A stretch of 15,158 bases of DNA from CAZILN01 sp964540005. Lineage in GTDB: Bacteria; Bacteroidota; Bacteroidia; Bacteroidales; SM23-62. The translations under genes were made by a program, and so were the position numbers. The stretch is from positions 1 to 15,158 of the forward strand of contig CAZILN010000109.1 of the NCBI GenBank assembly GCA_964540005.1, given 5' to 3'. The stretch's first letter is position 1. Each line of letters begins with the position of its first letter. Of this stretch, positions 7,725-15,125 are shown one piece after another. The notes below the pieces were generated by a model. The model ran no database searches. It had not been told where the DNA came from and worked only from the letters and a program-made list of their open reading frames with translations.

Positions 7725-10700
7725 AGGATCTTATGGGTAACCACTGATACTGATTTTGAGCCATCGCTTGCAAAAATTCTTACAATCCAAAAACCGTTAT
7801 CAGTATTAAAATCAAAATCACCGTTCGCTGTTACAGATTTGACTAGCGTGCCATTAACACTGTAGACATTCACCTGGATGTTTGATTGAACATTTGATAC
7901 AAAAATCCTGTCTCTGCAGGCATAAACCCGGACAGAGGATTCTTTAAAAGTCTGAGGAACTCTGTTTTCAAGGTCGTTACTAATCAATTCCGGGATTGGA
8001 TCCCAGTTATCATTACCTTTTGTAAAATTGAAGGTGGTAATATCGGTACCATCTGTAAGTGTCGCCTCTGTTAAAACTGTTGACCAGGATGCCCGGTTCG
8101 CCGTATTGTCTTCACCTGAATATTCGATGCTCCCGTATTCGTACATTTTAGATGATTCTCCTCCTAAAGTGCTGAGCCAACCTACAGGAGTAATTAAGGA
8201 TTGGCCAACAGATCCGGGATAACCTGAAGTATCAATGCTGGTCTTATAAAATACTACTTCGCTGGTATTTGCTTGCCATGGACGGCCAAAGTAACCGGGT
8301 TTTGAGAGCGTGTTCGATGCAGTTTCCAGGTCAGGGACTGCCGATGTAATTCTACATTCATACATCAGGAATCCTCTGCCGCTGGATTGTTGTGCCGCTG
8401 TAAGATAGGACCTGTCATTGCTGTCGCCACTGGTATTCATTACCAGCTCCGATTTGTAAAATACGGCTGTCATCCCACCAAAGATGTAATCAACTGCGCC
8501 CATAATGGCACCTTTGTATACTACTACTCTCGATCCTGCACCGCCATAGAATGAGTCCTGGCGACCAACGATACGACATTTGTTCAGTACTACCTTGTCG
8601 GTTTTATTGGTGATGGCGATTGCTGCCGCTCTTTCAACATAGCTTTTGTTCTGAACATCGCTGTTGCCAATACTTACAGGTCTTTCACCTTTGCTGCCCG
8701 ATTCCCACATAACAACCACATCTTCCGACTCTTTTTGTGAAATGTACTGGTTGAAAGAGTTTTCAAAGATGATATGATCTGCCTCGAATCCCTTGGCCGC
8801 AATTACCAGTGTTGCGTTCCAGTAGGAACCGTTTGTGGTTCCGGCACCCATATTTTCATAGAAGAGATAACCATTATCTTTGTTTACCCTAAGGACATCG
8901 GCATTCCATTTCTGATTGCTACCCATGCTGTAATAACTGTAACCATGCCCGTAGTATGAAGTGATCCTCACTGCATTGGCGTCAATATCAACTCCTTCAT
9001 TCAACAGTTTTATCGATGGATCCAGAGCTGCATTTTTCAGGCTGACATTTTCAAGGTCAATCACAAGCATTTCCTCGTAATTACCCGGGTCAATCATGAC
9101 CGTAACACGCTCGCCGTTGTCACGTACCATTTTTGCTATTGCATCCAGGGCATCATTAATGGCTCGGTATTCTTTGTCCTGCCCTACATAAATAAGAGGT
9201 GCATATTCCACAACCTGACCAAGGGCAATTTCGCGAATATATGTGGTCCCTGCACCAGAGCCTATGGTAATGTTAACATAACCGTCTTCACTACCGGGAT
9301 ATATATATTCTGCATATTCCAGAATACTGGTACTTCCGCTGGAAGTAGTAAAGGCTGTACCACCCTCAATGGAAAAATCGGCTGAGTAATAGTAGGTGAT
9401 CCTGATTCTAGCACCAACACTTACAGGCACCTGGATAGTAGCACCGGGTTTGCCTGCTAAATGTCCTTTGGCTACTTCATTGTATATTGATCCGGTAAAA
9501 AGCAGGCCGCTGTAAGCAATACTGCCGTTGTCGATTTCTTTATCATCAAAGGACCATAAACTGATTGGCCGGAAATCCAGCATTTTGGTAACATCTGCAC
9601 CTTCCACCTTTAAGTTTGAAGTCAGGCCTAACTGAAGGGGATATTCATCAAGTCCACTGAAATTGACGGAATACACACCATCGCGTAATAAAATATCATC
9701 CACCGAGTTGAAAAAGTAATCATAGCCTTCTTCTTGCAGATTGCAGAATGTTAAGCCCAGTTTGGCCAGCTGTTCTGCCGACAGGTCGGCTGCTTCAATG
9801 CTTACCTGATATAATGGTTTTGCTGTAAAGGCTATATCGACCGTTTCGTCTGCCTGACCAATACTTATGCTTGCATTTGCAAGGGAATAGTCATTTACCC
9901 CTGAAGCCGAAATGGCATATTCACAACCGGACTCCAATTGCACTGAATAGCCTTCTACACCGGTGTCTATTAAAGGTTCCGGCATATAAATCTTATTCGC
10001 TGCCGGATCCGGTGTGAAGACCAGTTCAAGATTTGCTATTTCTGAGCCCAATCCGCTTATGGCTCCTGAAACAGTGTACAGCTCAACTTTCAGAACCGTG
10101 ATATTATGATTGCTTGTTTCTTCTGTCACTTCCAGTGATTTACCGATGCTAATTATGTATCCGTTAGCATCGTAGAGGCTCAATTGATAGCTGTATCCCA
10201 CAGGGATTCTTACGCTGTAATCATCACCGTTCATGGCTGATTGCCAGGTTTTTCCAGCTTCATTTTCGAATAAAACGGTATATCCGACGGGAATACCCGG
10301 TGCTTCAGTTACATCAACAGTTCCCGATAAAGTGAGGTAAGATGCGTCTTTTCTGTAAATGCGAAAATAGCTGGGCTTTCCCTGATCATCGAAAATATGA
10401 TAAGTGCCTGCTTGTTTGGCCACAAAATTAAGCTCTTTAAGATCGCTGGTCATTATAACTTCGTCGGTTTGAGCGGCGGGATCGTCCACAAATTCGAAAT
10501 TAATGTTGCCCCCGGCATCTGTTTTTGAAATTATTGTAAGCTCATCATCTTCGCTTAAGGTCATACTCATAAAGCGACTGATATTAGCAGCAGAGTTGAC
10601 GTAAACACGTCCTGTATAACCGGTAATACTGGCAATGTTCTCATCGTAACGGGTAAGGCTGGTATTGGTCGACCTTAAACGGTCGTTATCTCCGCCAACC

Positions 10701-11035
10701 CAGCTCAATACACCGGCAGTAAAGCTGGGAAGTACATTACCGCTGCTGCCAACGGTAACAGATTCATCATACCATGAATTAATGATATCAACGCTTAGAT
10801 TGTTTTGATAGATGGCTGTATCCAGTTGTTCGGCTCCAAAATCCCAGACGTCAATCTTTCCTGATTCTGCTATTTCAGCAGCGTTGATTTCAGAAACAGG
10901 ATAATCTGCGCTATGCCCATTGTTTATTATTGTCCCATTCCCAAATTCATAAATACTTGAATCTGTAGATTGCCCTTTTAAAAAGGTTGCAAATAGCAAG
11001 AATGCAAATAATGATAATATTTCTTTCTTCCTCAT
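7721..11035 (-). CDS. Large secreted pectinesterase (CE8) with T9SS sorting domain
   Basis: A 1,104-residue protein starting at the ATG at 11035. An in-frame TTG nine bases upstream is less likely. The signal peptide is MRKKEILSLFAFLLFATFLK followed by GQ. Residues about 25-230 form a beta-rich leading domain (VWDFGAEQL, INSWY). About 235-485 look like three beta-sandwich repeats, and about 490-610 resemble a jelly-roll carbohydrate-binding module. Residues about 612-960 are the pectin methylesterase beta-helix: GRQDSFY (Gln826, Asp827), GAVDYIFG (nucleophile Asp849) and FGRPW (Arg918, Trp920), all in the expected order. About 1030-1104 is a type A C-terminal sorting domain (VNVYSVNGTLVKSV ... 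GFWIVRIF) for export through the type IX system. Predicted reaction: demethylation of homogalacturonan at the cell surface. It is several times larger than a bare CE8 enzyme. The neighbouring esterase and xylanase point to plant cell-wall use. The 3' end overlaps the ATPase stop. Confidence 0.93.
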   Translation of the reverse strand: MRKKEILSLFAFLLFATFLKGQSTDSSIYEFGNGTIINNGHSADYPVSEINAAEIAESGKIDVWDFGAEQLDTAIYQNNLSVDIINSWYDESVTVGSSGNVLPSFTAGVLSWVGGDNDRLRSTNTSLTRYDENIASITGYTGRVYVNSAANISRFMSMTLSEDDELTIISKTDAGGNINFEFVDDPAAQTDEVIMTSDLKELNFVAKQAGTYHIFDDQGKPSYFRIYRKDASYLTLSGTVDVTEAPGIPVGYTVLFENEAGKTWQSAMNGDDYSVRIPVGYSYQLSLYDANGYIISIGKSLEVTEETSNHNITVLKVELYTVSGAISGLGSEIANLELVFTPDPAANKIYMPEPLIDTGVEGYSVQLESGCEYAISASGVNDYSLANASISIGQADETVDIAFTAKPLYQVSIEAADLSAEQLAKLGLTFCNLQEEGYDYFFNSVDDILLRDGVYSVNFSGLDEYPLQLGLTSNLKVEGADVTKMLDFRPISLWSFDDKEIDNGSIAYSGLLFTGSIYNEVAKGHLAGKPGATIQVPVSVGARIRITYYYSADFSIEGGTAFTTSSGSTSILEYAEYIYPGSEDGYVNITIGSGAGTTYIREIALGQVVEYAPLIYVGQDKEYRAINDALDAIAKMVRDNGERVTVMIDPGNYEEMLVIDLENVSLKNAALDPSIKLLNEGVDIDANAVRITSYYGHGYSYYSMGSNQKWNADVLRVNKDNGYLFYENMGAGTTNGSYWNATLVIAAKGFEADHIIFENSFNQYISQKESEDVVVMWESGSKGERPVSIGNSDVQNKSYVERAAAIAITNKTDKVVLNKCRIVGRQDSFYGGAGSRVVVYKGAIMGAVDYIFGGMTAVFYKSELVMNTSGDSNDRSYLTAAQQSSGRGFLMYECRITSAVPDLETASNTLSKPGYFGRPWQANTSEVVFYKTSIDTSGYPGSVGQSLITPVGWLSTLGGESSKMYEYGSIEYSGEDNTANRASWSTVLTEATLTDGTDITTFNFTKGNDNWDPIPELISNDLENRVPQTFKESSVRVYACRDRIFVSNVQSNIQVNVYSVNGTLVKSVTANGDFDFNTDNGFWIVRIFASDGSKSVSVVTHKIL

Positions 11036-11303
11036 TTTTCTCAAGCGTATGAAGTATGCAATCGAAAATCTTGAGATTTTAAATATAAATAAAGCCTTTG
11101 AGACATTAGAGATTCCACCATTAACAAAATAATTATTAGCGGAAATGTAAAATTATAAATACAAGGGTAAGATTGCTCCCATATACTTAGGACCGACTTG
11201 TTCGGGGGGGCTTCAGCAATTGTCCAGTTTAATGTTGTAATATTATCAGAAGAAAAAAGTAAATTTGGATCAAACCTTATGATATAGAAAAGTTCTTTTA
11301 TAA
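11036..11303. promoter_or_regulatory. Divergent intergenic control region, pectinesterase/esterase
   Basis: This 268-base spacer separates the divergent pectinesterase and esterase starts. It contains an inverted repeat, AAAATCT-TG-AGATTTT, at 11065-11080, about 30 bases before the pectinesterase ATG, which could be an operator. It also contains a seven-G run at 11204-11210 partly overlapped by a short dyad CCGA-N5-TCGG (11193-11205). I found no convincing promoter on the minus strand. The plus-strand promoter is listed separately. Confidence 0.35.
11235..11267 (+). promoter_or_regulatory. Predicted promoter of the esterase gene
   Basis: TAAATTTG at 11260-11267 is a perfect match to the Bacteroidota -7 consensus TAnnTTTG. 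TTG at 11235-11237 could be the -33 element, although the 22-base spacing is slightly long. A start near 11274 would give a leader of about 30 bases before the ATG at 11304. Confidence 0.45.
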
Positions 11304-12158
11304 ATGAAATTTTACCTTATTATATTCTCTGCGTCTTTATTTATAGCTACCTCATTCAATAAAAAAGAAACATCACCCGAAATTTTTGACGATACATTGA
11401 GGCCATATTTTGTTTATAATAAAACAAGCAATCAGTATATTTTAGAACCCTGGAATTATAGTCTGAACGAGAACAAGGACAGGTTATATCCTCTTGTGAT
11501 ATTTCTGCATGGGGGCGGTGGCGCAGGAAACATAAGTTACCTGAATTATATTGGATACGATGATCCTGATGACAATAGAGTCGATTCAATTGCCTATAAT
11601 TTTCAAAAAAAACACCCCTGCTTTACATTAGTCCCACAAACTAGTGGAGGCTGGAACAATAGTATACTGATAGAGCAAGTCGAGGATTTTAAAAGTAATC
11701 ACAGAATTGATAAGGACCGCATATATTTAATAGGATACTCTATGGGAGGCTCAGGCTCCTGGAGCTTTGCCAATGCTTACAATAATCATAATGGACATCT
11801 ATTTGCCGGAATTATCCGCCTTGCAGGTCAAAGCCAAACAAGTGTAACAAGTGATATCGCTGACAATACGGCCATATGGTTGCATATTGGATTAAACGAT
11901 ACTCAGGCCAGGGTCAGGGTTACCAGAGAGGCTTATGATTTTTTAAAAGTGCATCACAGTAATCCTGCTGAAAGCACCACTAATGTGGCCATTGAAGGTT
12001 ACACCGGAACCACTTACTCCCTAAATATTAGTGGCGATGATATGTTTAAACGAACCGAATATGAAAACGTTGGTCATGGAGTTGCAGTTTTCCCGTTTTC
12101 GGATCCCTATTTAATTGAATGGTTGTTTAGGCATTTATTGTCCAGCCCTGCAAGCTAG
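11304..12158 (+). CDS. Secreted alpha/beta-hydrolase esterase (CE1/PHB-depolymerase-like)
   Basis: A 284-residue alpha/beta hydrolase with a hydrophobic N-terminus (FYLIIFSASLFIATSF) consistent with a signal peptide and no lipobox Cys. The oxyanion-hole segment is FLHGGGGAG (68-75), the nucleophile elbow GYSMGGSG (Ser146), the likely acid Asp199 (HIGLNDTQ) and the likely base His258 (ENVGHGVAVF), giving a complete Ser-Asp-His triad in normal order. The pattern fits the prolyl-oligopeptidase-like, LpqC/feruloyl- or acetyl-esterase group found next to CAZyme genes. Lying between a pectinesterase and a GH10 xylanase, its most plausible role is removal of acetyl or feruloyl groups from xylan or pectin. 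That is inferred from context only, and a peptidase or plain esterase activity is also possible. It is divergent from the pectinesterase and convergent with the xylanase, with 52 bases between stops and no terminator seen. Confidence 0.82.
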   Translation: MKFYLIIFSASLFIATSFNKKETSPEIFDDTLRPYFVYNKTSNQYILEPWNYSLNENKDRLYPLVIFLHGGGGAGNISYLNYIGYDDPDDNRVDSIAYNFQKKHPCFTLVPQTSGGWNNSILIEQVEDFKSNHRIDKDRIYLIGYSMGGSGSWSFANAYNNHNGHLFAGIIRLAGQSQTSVTSDIADNTAIWLHIGLNDTQARVRVTREAYDFLKVHHSNPAESTTNVAIEGYTGTTYSLNISGDDMFKRTEYENVGHGVAVFPFSDPYLIEWLFRHLLSSPAS

Positions 12159-12210
12159 CCTGTGAATGTCGTTGAATATCTGAGCTATACAAATCACGCC
12201 AGGTTTTTCA

Positions 12211-13491
12211 TTAATTTAGAGAAGGTACTAATTTAACTTCTTTGTTCCCCTTCTCTTTTTCCAGAGAAACAAGGAATTCTTTCTGCCCCGATGAAATTTT
12301 ATAATCACCATAAAATGCTGGAACAACCGCTTCGCCGTTTTTATCCAGGGTTACAGATACAGATGTATTCCATTCATTATAAATCAAGTCCTGGTAAGTT
12401 CTTAAAGCTGGTGTCGGCGACCAATCCTGTTTGTATAAGGAAGAAGCTTTAATCCAGTTTTGTCCTTCCCAAAAACCCCACATTAATATTCCTTCCACAG
12501 CAGGATGCGCAAAACAAATGCAGTAATAGTCGGCAATATCTTTGGCCTTTTGCAACTCCTCCTCCTCCGTTATTATTATTGATCTGTCTTTATAATACTT
12601 CGAGCGTTGTCCTGGAATATTGAATTCTGTAATACGTATTGGTAACCCAAATTGCCCCAATGAATCTAAACTTGTTTTCAATTCTTCTCTTGAAAAAGAT
12701 TCACCATGTAAATGACCCTGAACCCCGATTCCTGAAATAGGGATTCCTTCTTTCAGTAACTTCCTTATGTGTTGTAGAAAATCATCCAACCTGTTGCCAG
12801 TAAGAATGTCGTAATCATTCAACCATAACTTTGCATCCTTATCACCTTCTAAAACCCAGTCTGCCATCTCTTTGGTAATTCCATCTCCCAGTTTTTCGGC
12901 ATAATAATTTCCATGAATCATTTCATTGTTCAAATCGTACTCCGCGAATCGCCCTTTGAAATGTTTTGCCGTTTCAATTGCACGATTTTCCAATGCTTTC
13001 CGAAGCTCTTCCTCATTTAAATCTTTTACCCATTTTTGCACAAACTGATCGATTCCCCAATACAAATTATGACCTCGGCAAGGCAGATTATTTTCTTCCG
13101 TCCAGTCCAGAATATTATCTGCAGTTTTGTAGTCTATTTCGCCACGATTTCTCTCCATTGAACCCCATTTTACAGCATTTTCAGTTACGGCAGAATTGAA
13201 ATTTTCCAGGAATTTCTCTTTGTACATGTTGATATCCGATTCAGACATTCTTGAATTTTGGACAAATACACTTGACGAAATTGCACAACCAAACCAAAAC
13301 TCATGCTTCAATTGCTCTACTTTTACCTTTGCACCCGGTTCTCCTTTTATATGAAGAGTGCCCTTTCGAATTGATTCTATCGCTTTTTCCTGTGAATCCA
13401 TTTCATCGTTTTGTGATGAGGAGTACGCAGTATTCGACAATAAAAACGAAAAAATGATTCCTGTCCGGATTGTTTTTACAATTATATTCAT
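12211..13491 (-). CDS. GH10 endo-1,4-beta-xylanase
   Basis: A 426-residue secreted glycoside hydrolase with an N-terminal signal peptide (IRTGIIFSFLLSNTAYSSS). Residues about 40-75 form a beta strand leader (KGTLHIKGEPGAKVKVEQLK, then HEFWFGCAIS), and about 66-372 the GH10 TIM barrel. Landmarks: RGHNLYWG (139-146), acid/base Glu190 in DLNNEM, LNDYD (224-228), VQGHLHG (257-263), nucleophile Glu289 in ITEFN, and MWGFWEG (337-343). A C-terminal beta-rich tail (about 376-426) follows the barrel. Predicted reaction: internal cleavage of xylan with retention of configuration. The leader strand and NNEM-HG block look more like plant-type (CBM22-associated) GH10 enzymes than the common bacterial ones. 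The second His of the usual HTLVWH motif is Gly146 here. No T9SS sorting domain is visible. It is convergent with the esterase, and the Fic gene lies upstream beyond a terminator. Confidence 0.92.
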   Translation of the reverse strand: MNIIVKTIRTGIIFSFLLSNTAYSSSQNDEMDSQEKAIESIRKGTLHIKGEPGAKVKVEQLKHEFWFGCAISSSVFVQNSRMSESDINMYKEKFLENFNSAVTENAVKWGSMERNRGEIDYKTADNILDWTEENNLPCRGHNLYWGIDQFVQKWVKDLNEEELRKALENRAIETAKHFKGRFAEYDLNNEMIHGNYYAEKLGDGITKEMADWVLEGDKDAKLWLNDYDILTGNRLDDFLQHIRKLLKEGIPISGIGVQGHLHGESFSREELKTSLDSLGQFGLPIRITEFNIPGQRSKYYKDRSIIITEEEELQKAKDIADYYCICFAHPAVEGILMWGFWEGQNWIKASSLYKQDWSPTPALRTYQDLIYNEWNTSVSVTLDKNGEAVVPAFYGDYKISSGQKEFLVSLEKEKGNKEVKLVPSLN

Positions 13492-13579
13492 CGGTATGTA
13501 GTATTTAGTGATTTCATGTATTTATCAATGTCGACACAGTCAGTGAAGATCAAGTTCAAGAAACAATAAAGTTCGGAAT

Positions 13580-13611
13580 AAAAAAAACCCGGTACTCAAT
13601 ACCAGGTTTTT
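13580..13611 (-). terminator. Intrinsic terminator downstream of the Fic gene
   Basis: A 12-pair hairpin with one C-A mismatch (arms 13583-13594 and 13600-13611, five-base loop) contains the inner core GGTA/TACC. Read on the minus strand it is followed by an uninterrupted run of Ts (13587 down to 13580), the layout of a factor-independent terminator. It sits about 90 bases past the Fic stop and about 90 bases before the xylanase start, so it should isolate the two genes. The opposite strand also has a T-rich tail, but no plus-strand gene ends nearby. Confidence 0.75.
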
Positions 13612-13702
13612 CTTTGCAGCGGGGATAGGTGAATTATGTAACTTCAATTTGGTGAAGGACTTGGCGGAAGTTGTTAATTATCTGATGAATAACAGAATAA
13701 TT

Positions 13703-14830
13703 CTATTCTGAAAGAATCCTGTATAATTCAAGGTTCAAATAATAATGTTTCCCTTCAATAACTTTTTTCTCCAAAACTTGCATTTCACAGAGAGTATTAA
13801 GATAATTTCTGGCTGTCTTCTCTGCATAAAGACCAGGATGAATCAAATGATTCACTTTTGTATAAGGCTGTAAAAAAATAGTCTCAATCAGCTTCTCTGA
13901 ATTAAGAAATCTACCTTTTACCACCACATATTTCAATATTGATTCTTTAGCAGATACGATCTCGTTAATCTTATGAAAGGTTATGTTTGAAGTATTTTCA
14001 ATTGCTCTTAACATAAATATTATCCAGTCCTTCCATGCTCCTCTCTGAGACACTCCTTGCAAACAATGATAATAATCATCTTTATTGTCCAGAATATACC
14101 GACTTAAAAATAAAATTGGGTAGTCCAATAAGCCTTTATATGTCAGGTAATGGATATTAAAAACTCTTCCTGTCCTACCATTAGCATCGCGAAATGGATG
14201 AATAGCTTCAAATTGAAAATGAGCAATTGCCATTTTTAATAGATGATCAATATTATATTGCTCATCATCATTTATAAAACTAACTAAGTTCTCGATTTTC
14301 TCCTCAAGTACTCCGCTACCTCTGGGAGGTGTATAAATCACCTGACCAGCATCAGGTCCTGTTCCTCCAAGCTTAATTGAAGTTTCGATAAAAGGTGGAC
14401 GGATTTTATCTGCTGTTTGCATAATCTCCTGAAATATTTTTATAAAATACTCCTGATTAAATATTCCTCCCTCCTTCAAATAGTTGTATCCAGACCAAAG
14501 AGCTTCTCTGTAATGAAGCACTTCTTTTGAGGCTCCGACTGCTTCCGAATGTTGATCACTATATGCTTTATAAAGTTCATCATCCGTTGTGAAAATATTC
14601 TCTATTTCACTAGATAGTTTGGCCTCCTGCAAACTAATTGTATTAATAAGCAGTCCCTGGTTAGGAATAACCGCACTTCGCCCATGAAGCCTGGCTAAGG
14701 ATGCCTTTGCATCTCCCAGCTTCTTCATGATCTCAACCGTCTCATAGAGTTCTTCTTTAATTGGTAATACTGGAAGATCATTCCAGGGAACTCTTCGATC
14801 AGGATTTATCTGATACAATATTTCAGACAT
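13703..14830 (-). CDS. Fic family AMP-transferase (SoFic-like, self-inhibited, C-terminal winged helix)
   Basis: A 375-residue protein starting at the ATG at 14830. The longer frame uses an in-frame TTG and lacks family similarity in its first 13 residues. It has an N-terminal Fic_N-like region (about 10-85) with SLQEAKLSSEIENIF: Ser73-xxx-Glu77-Asn78 fits the inhibitory (S/T)xxxE(G/N) motif. The Fic core follows (about 100-275) with flap segment GQVIYTPPRG (162-171) and the complete catalytic motif HPFRDANGRTGR at 211-222 (His211, Arg222). The C-terminus (about 305-375) looks like a winged helix (TKVNHLIHPGLYAEKTARNY). Length and domain order match the SoFic type. Predicted reaction: transfer of AMP from ATP to target hydroxyl groups. 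Targets of such proteins are poorly known and no antitoxin partner gene is adjacent, in keeping with built-in inhibition. It is AT-rich, in an accessory setting, and preceded by an unusual half-site array. Confidence 0.9.
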   Translation of the reverse strand: MSEILYQINPDRRVPWNDLPVLPIKEELYETVEIMKKLGDAKASLARLHGRSAVIPNQGLLINTISLQEAKLSSEIENIFTTDDELYKAYSDQHSEAVGASKEVLHYREALWSGYNYLKEGGIFNQEYFIKIFQEIMQTADKIRPPFIETSIKLGGTGPDAGQVIYTPPRGSGVLEEKIENLVSFINDDEQYNIDHLLKMAIAHFQFEAIHPFRDANGRTGRVFNIHYLTYKGLLDYPILFLSRYILDNKDDYYHCLQGVSQRGAWKDWIIFMLRAIENTSNITFHKINEIVSAKESILKYVVVKGRFLNSEKLIETIFLQPYTKVNHLIHPGLYAEKTARNYLNTLCEMQVLEKKVIEGKHYYLNLELYRILSE

Positions 14831-14843
14831 AGTATACTTTTCA

Positions 14844-14851
14844 CAAATATA
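14844..14851 (-). promoter_or_regulatory. Predicted -7 element of the Fic promoter
   Basis: On the minus strand TATATTTG matches the Bacteroidota -7 consensus TAnnTTTG perfectly. It lies 13 bases before the ATG at 14830, so the leader would be only about six bases. The -33 box is weak: a TTTG occurs at 15 rather than about 20 bases upstream, and this is part of the first ACGGTAA half-site. This suggests that the half-site protein and RNA polymerase compete or contact each other. Confidence 0.45.
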
Positions 14852-14866
14852 CAAAAAGAATATAGA

Positions 14867-14986
14867 CAAACGGTAATATTTTACATTTTTACCGTTTGAT
14901 GCATATGTGACGGTAATTCTGGGGCTCGATTATAGGCATACGGTAAACGATAATCATTTTACCGTTTACACAACTTTTAACGGTAG
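14867..14986. repeat. Two 70-bp-spaced triplets of ACGGTAA half-sites upstream of Fic
   Basis: Six copies of the core ACGGTA are present, with cores at 14870 (+), 14890 (-), 14910 (+), 14940 (+), 14960 (-) and 14980 (+). Each triplet is an inverted pair followed by a direct copy. In the first triplet the pair is a perfect 10-base arm (CAAACGGTAA ... TTACCGTTTG, 12-base spacer). In the second it is ACGGTAAA ... TTTACCGT with a 10-base spacer. All three sites recur at an offset of exactly 70 bases, while the sequence between them is only loosely similar. This looks like an operator array for a dimeric or multimeric DNA-binding protein, or a degenerate tandem duplication of one control unit. Confidence 0.8.
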
Positions 14987-15021
14987 ATTCTTTTTGAACA
15001 ATAGGGAAAAGACTGGAAACA

Positions 15022-15125
15022 AGATTCCACCTCGCGGTGGACACCCTTGCCTTTAACTAACGCTTCCCACCGTCAAAGTGCATTCGGGACTTTCACCCTA
15101 TAGTTATCGCCCATGCCGGACGCAC
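15022..15125 (-). mobile_element. Truncated 5' end of a group II intron
   Basis: Read on the minus strand from 15125, the sequence opens GTGCGTCCGGCATGGGCG and continues through CTATAGGGTGAAAGTCCCG, AAGGCAAGGGTGTCC and a hairpin CCACC-GCGA-GGTGG with a GNRA loop, ending in GGAATCT. From memory of bacterial group II introns this is the 5' boundary (GUGCG) and the first part of domain I. After 15022 the expected continuation (GAAGGAAGC-like) is lost and the sequence becomes the AT-rich array upstream of Fic. No reverse transcriptase/maturase or domain V/VI is in the window, so only about 100 bases remain. The call rests on recalled consensus, not on a search or folding run. Confidence 0.6.

Noticed and set aside
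11193..11220. G-rich segment upstream of the esterase as an insertion-sequence end
   Set aside because: The seven-G run and short dyad have no matching inverted terminal repeat or target duplication that I can find nearby.
13612..13680. tRNA remnant next to the terminator
   Set aside because: The GCAGCGGGGATAGG stretch loosely resembles tRNA-adjacent sequence, but no cloverleaf or T-loop consensus is present.
14831..14869. Longer Fic protein beginning at the TTG at 14869
   Set aside because: The extra 13 residues would overlap the predicted -7 promoter element and add nothing family-like; the ATG at 14830 is better.
14867..14986. CRISPR array or integron attC-like repeats
   Set aside because: Only short half-sites are conserved, with inverted orientation inside each unit and two units in total. 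There are no constant 25-37 base repeats, no cas genes, no integrase and no attC core sites.
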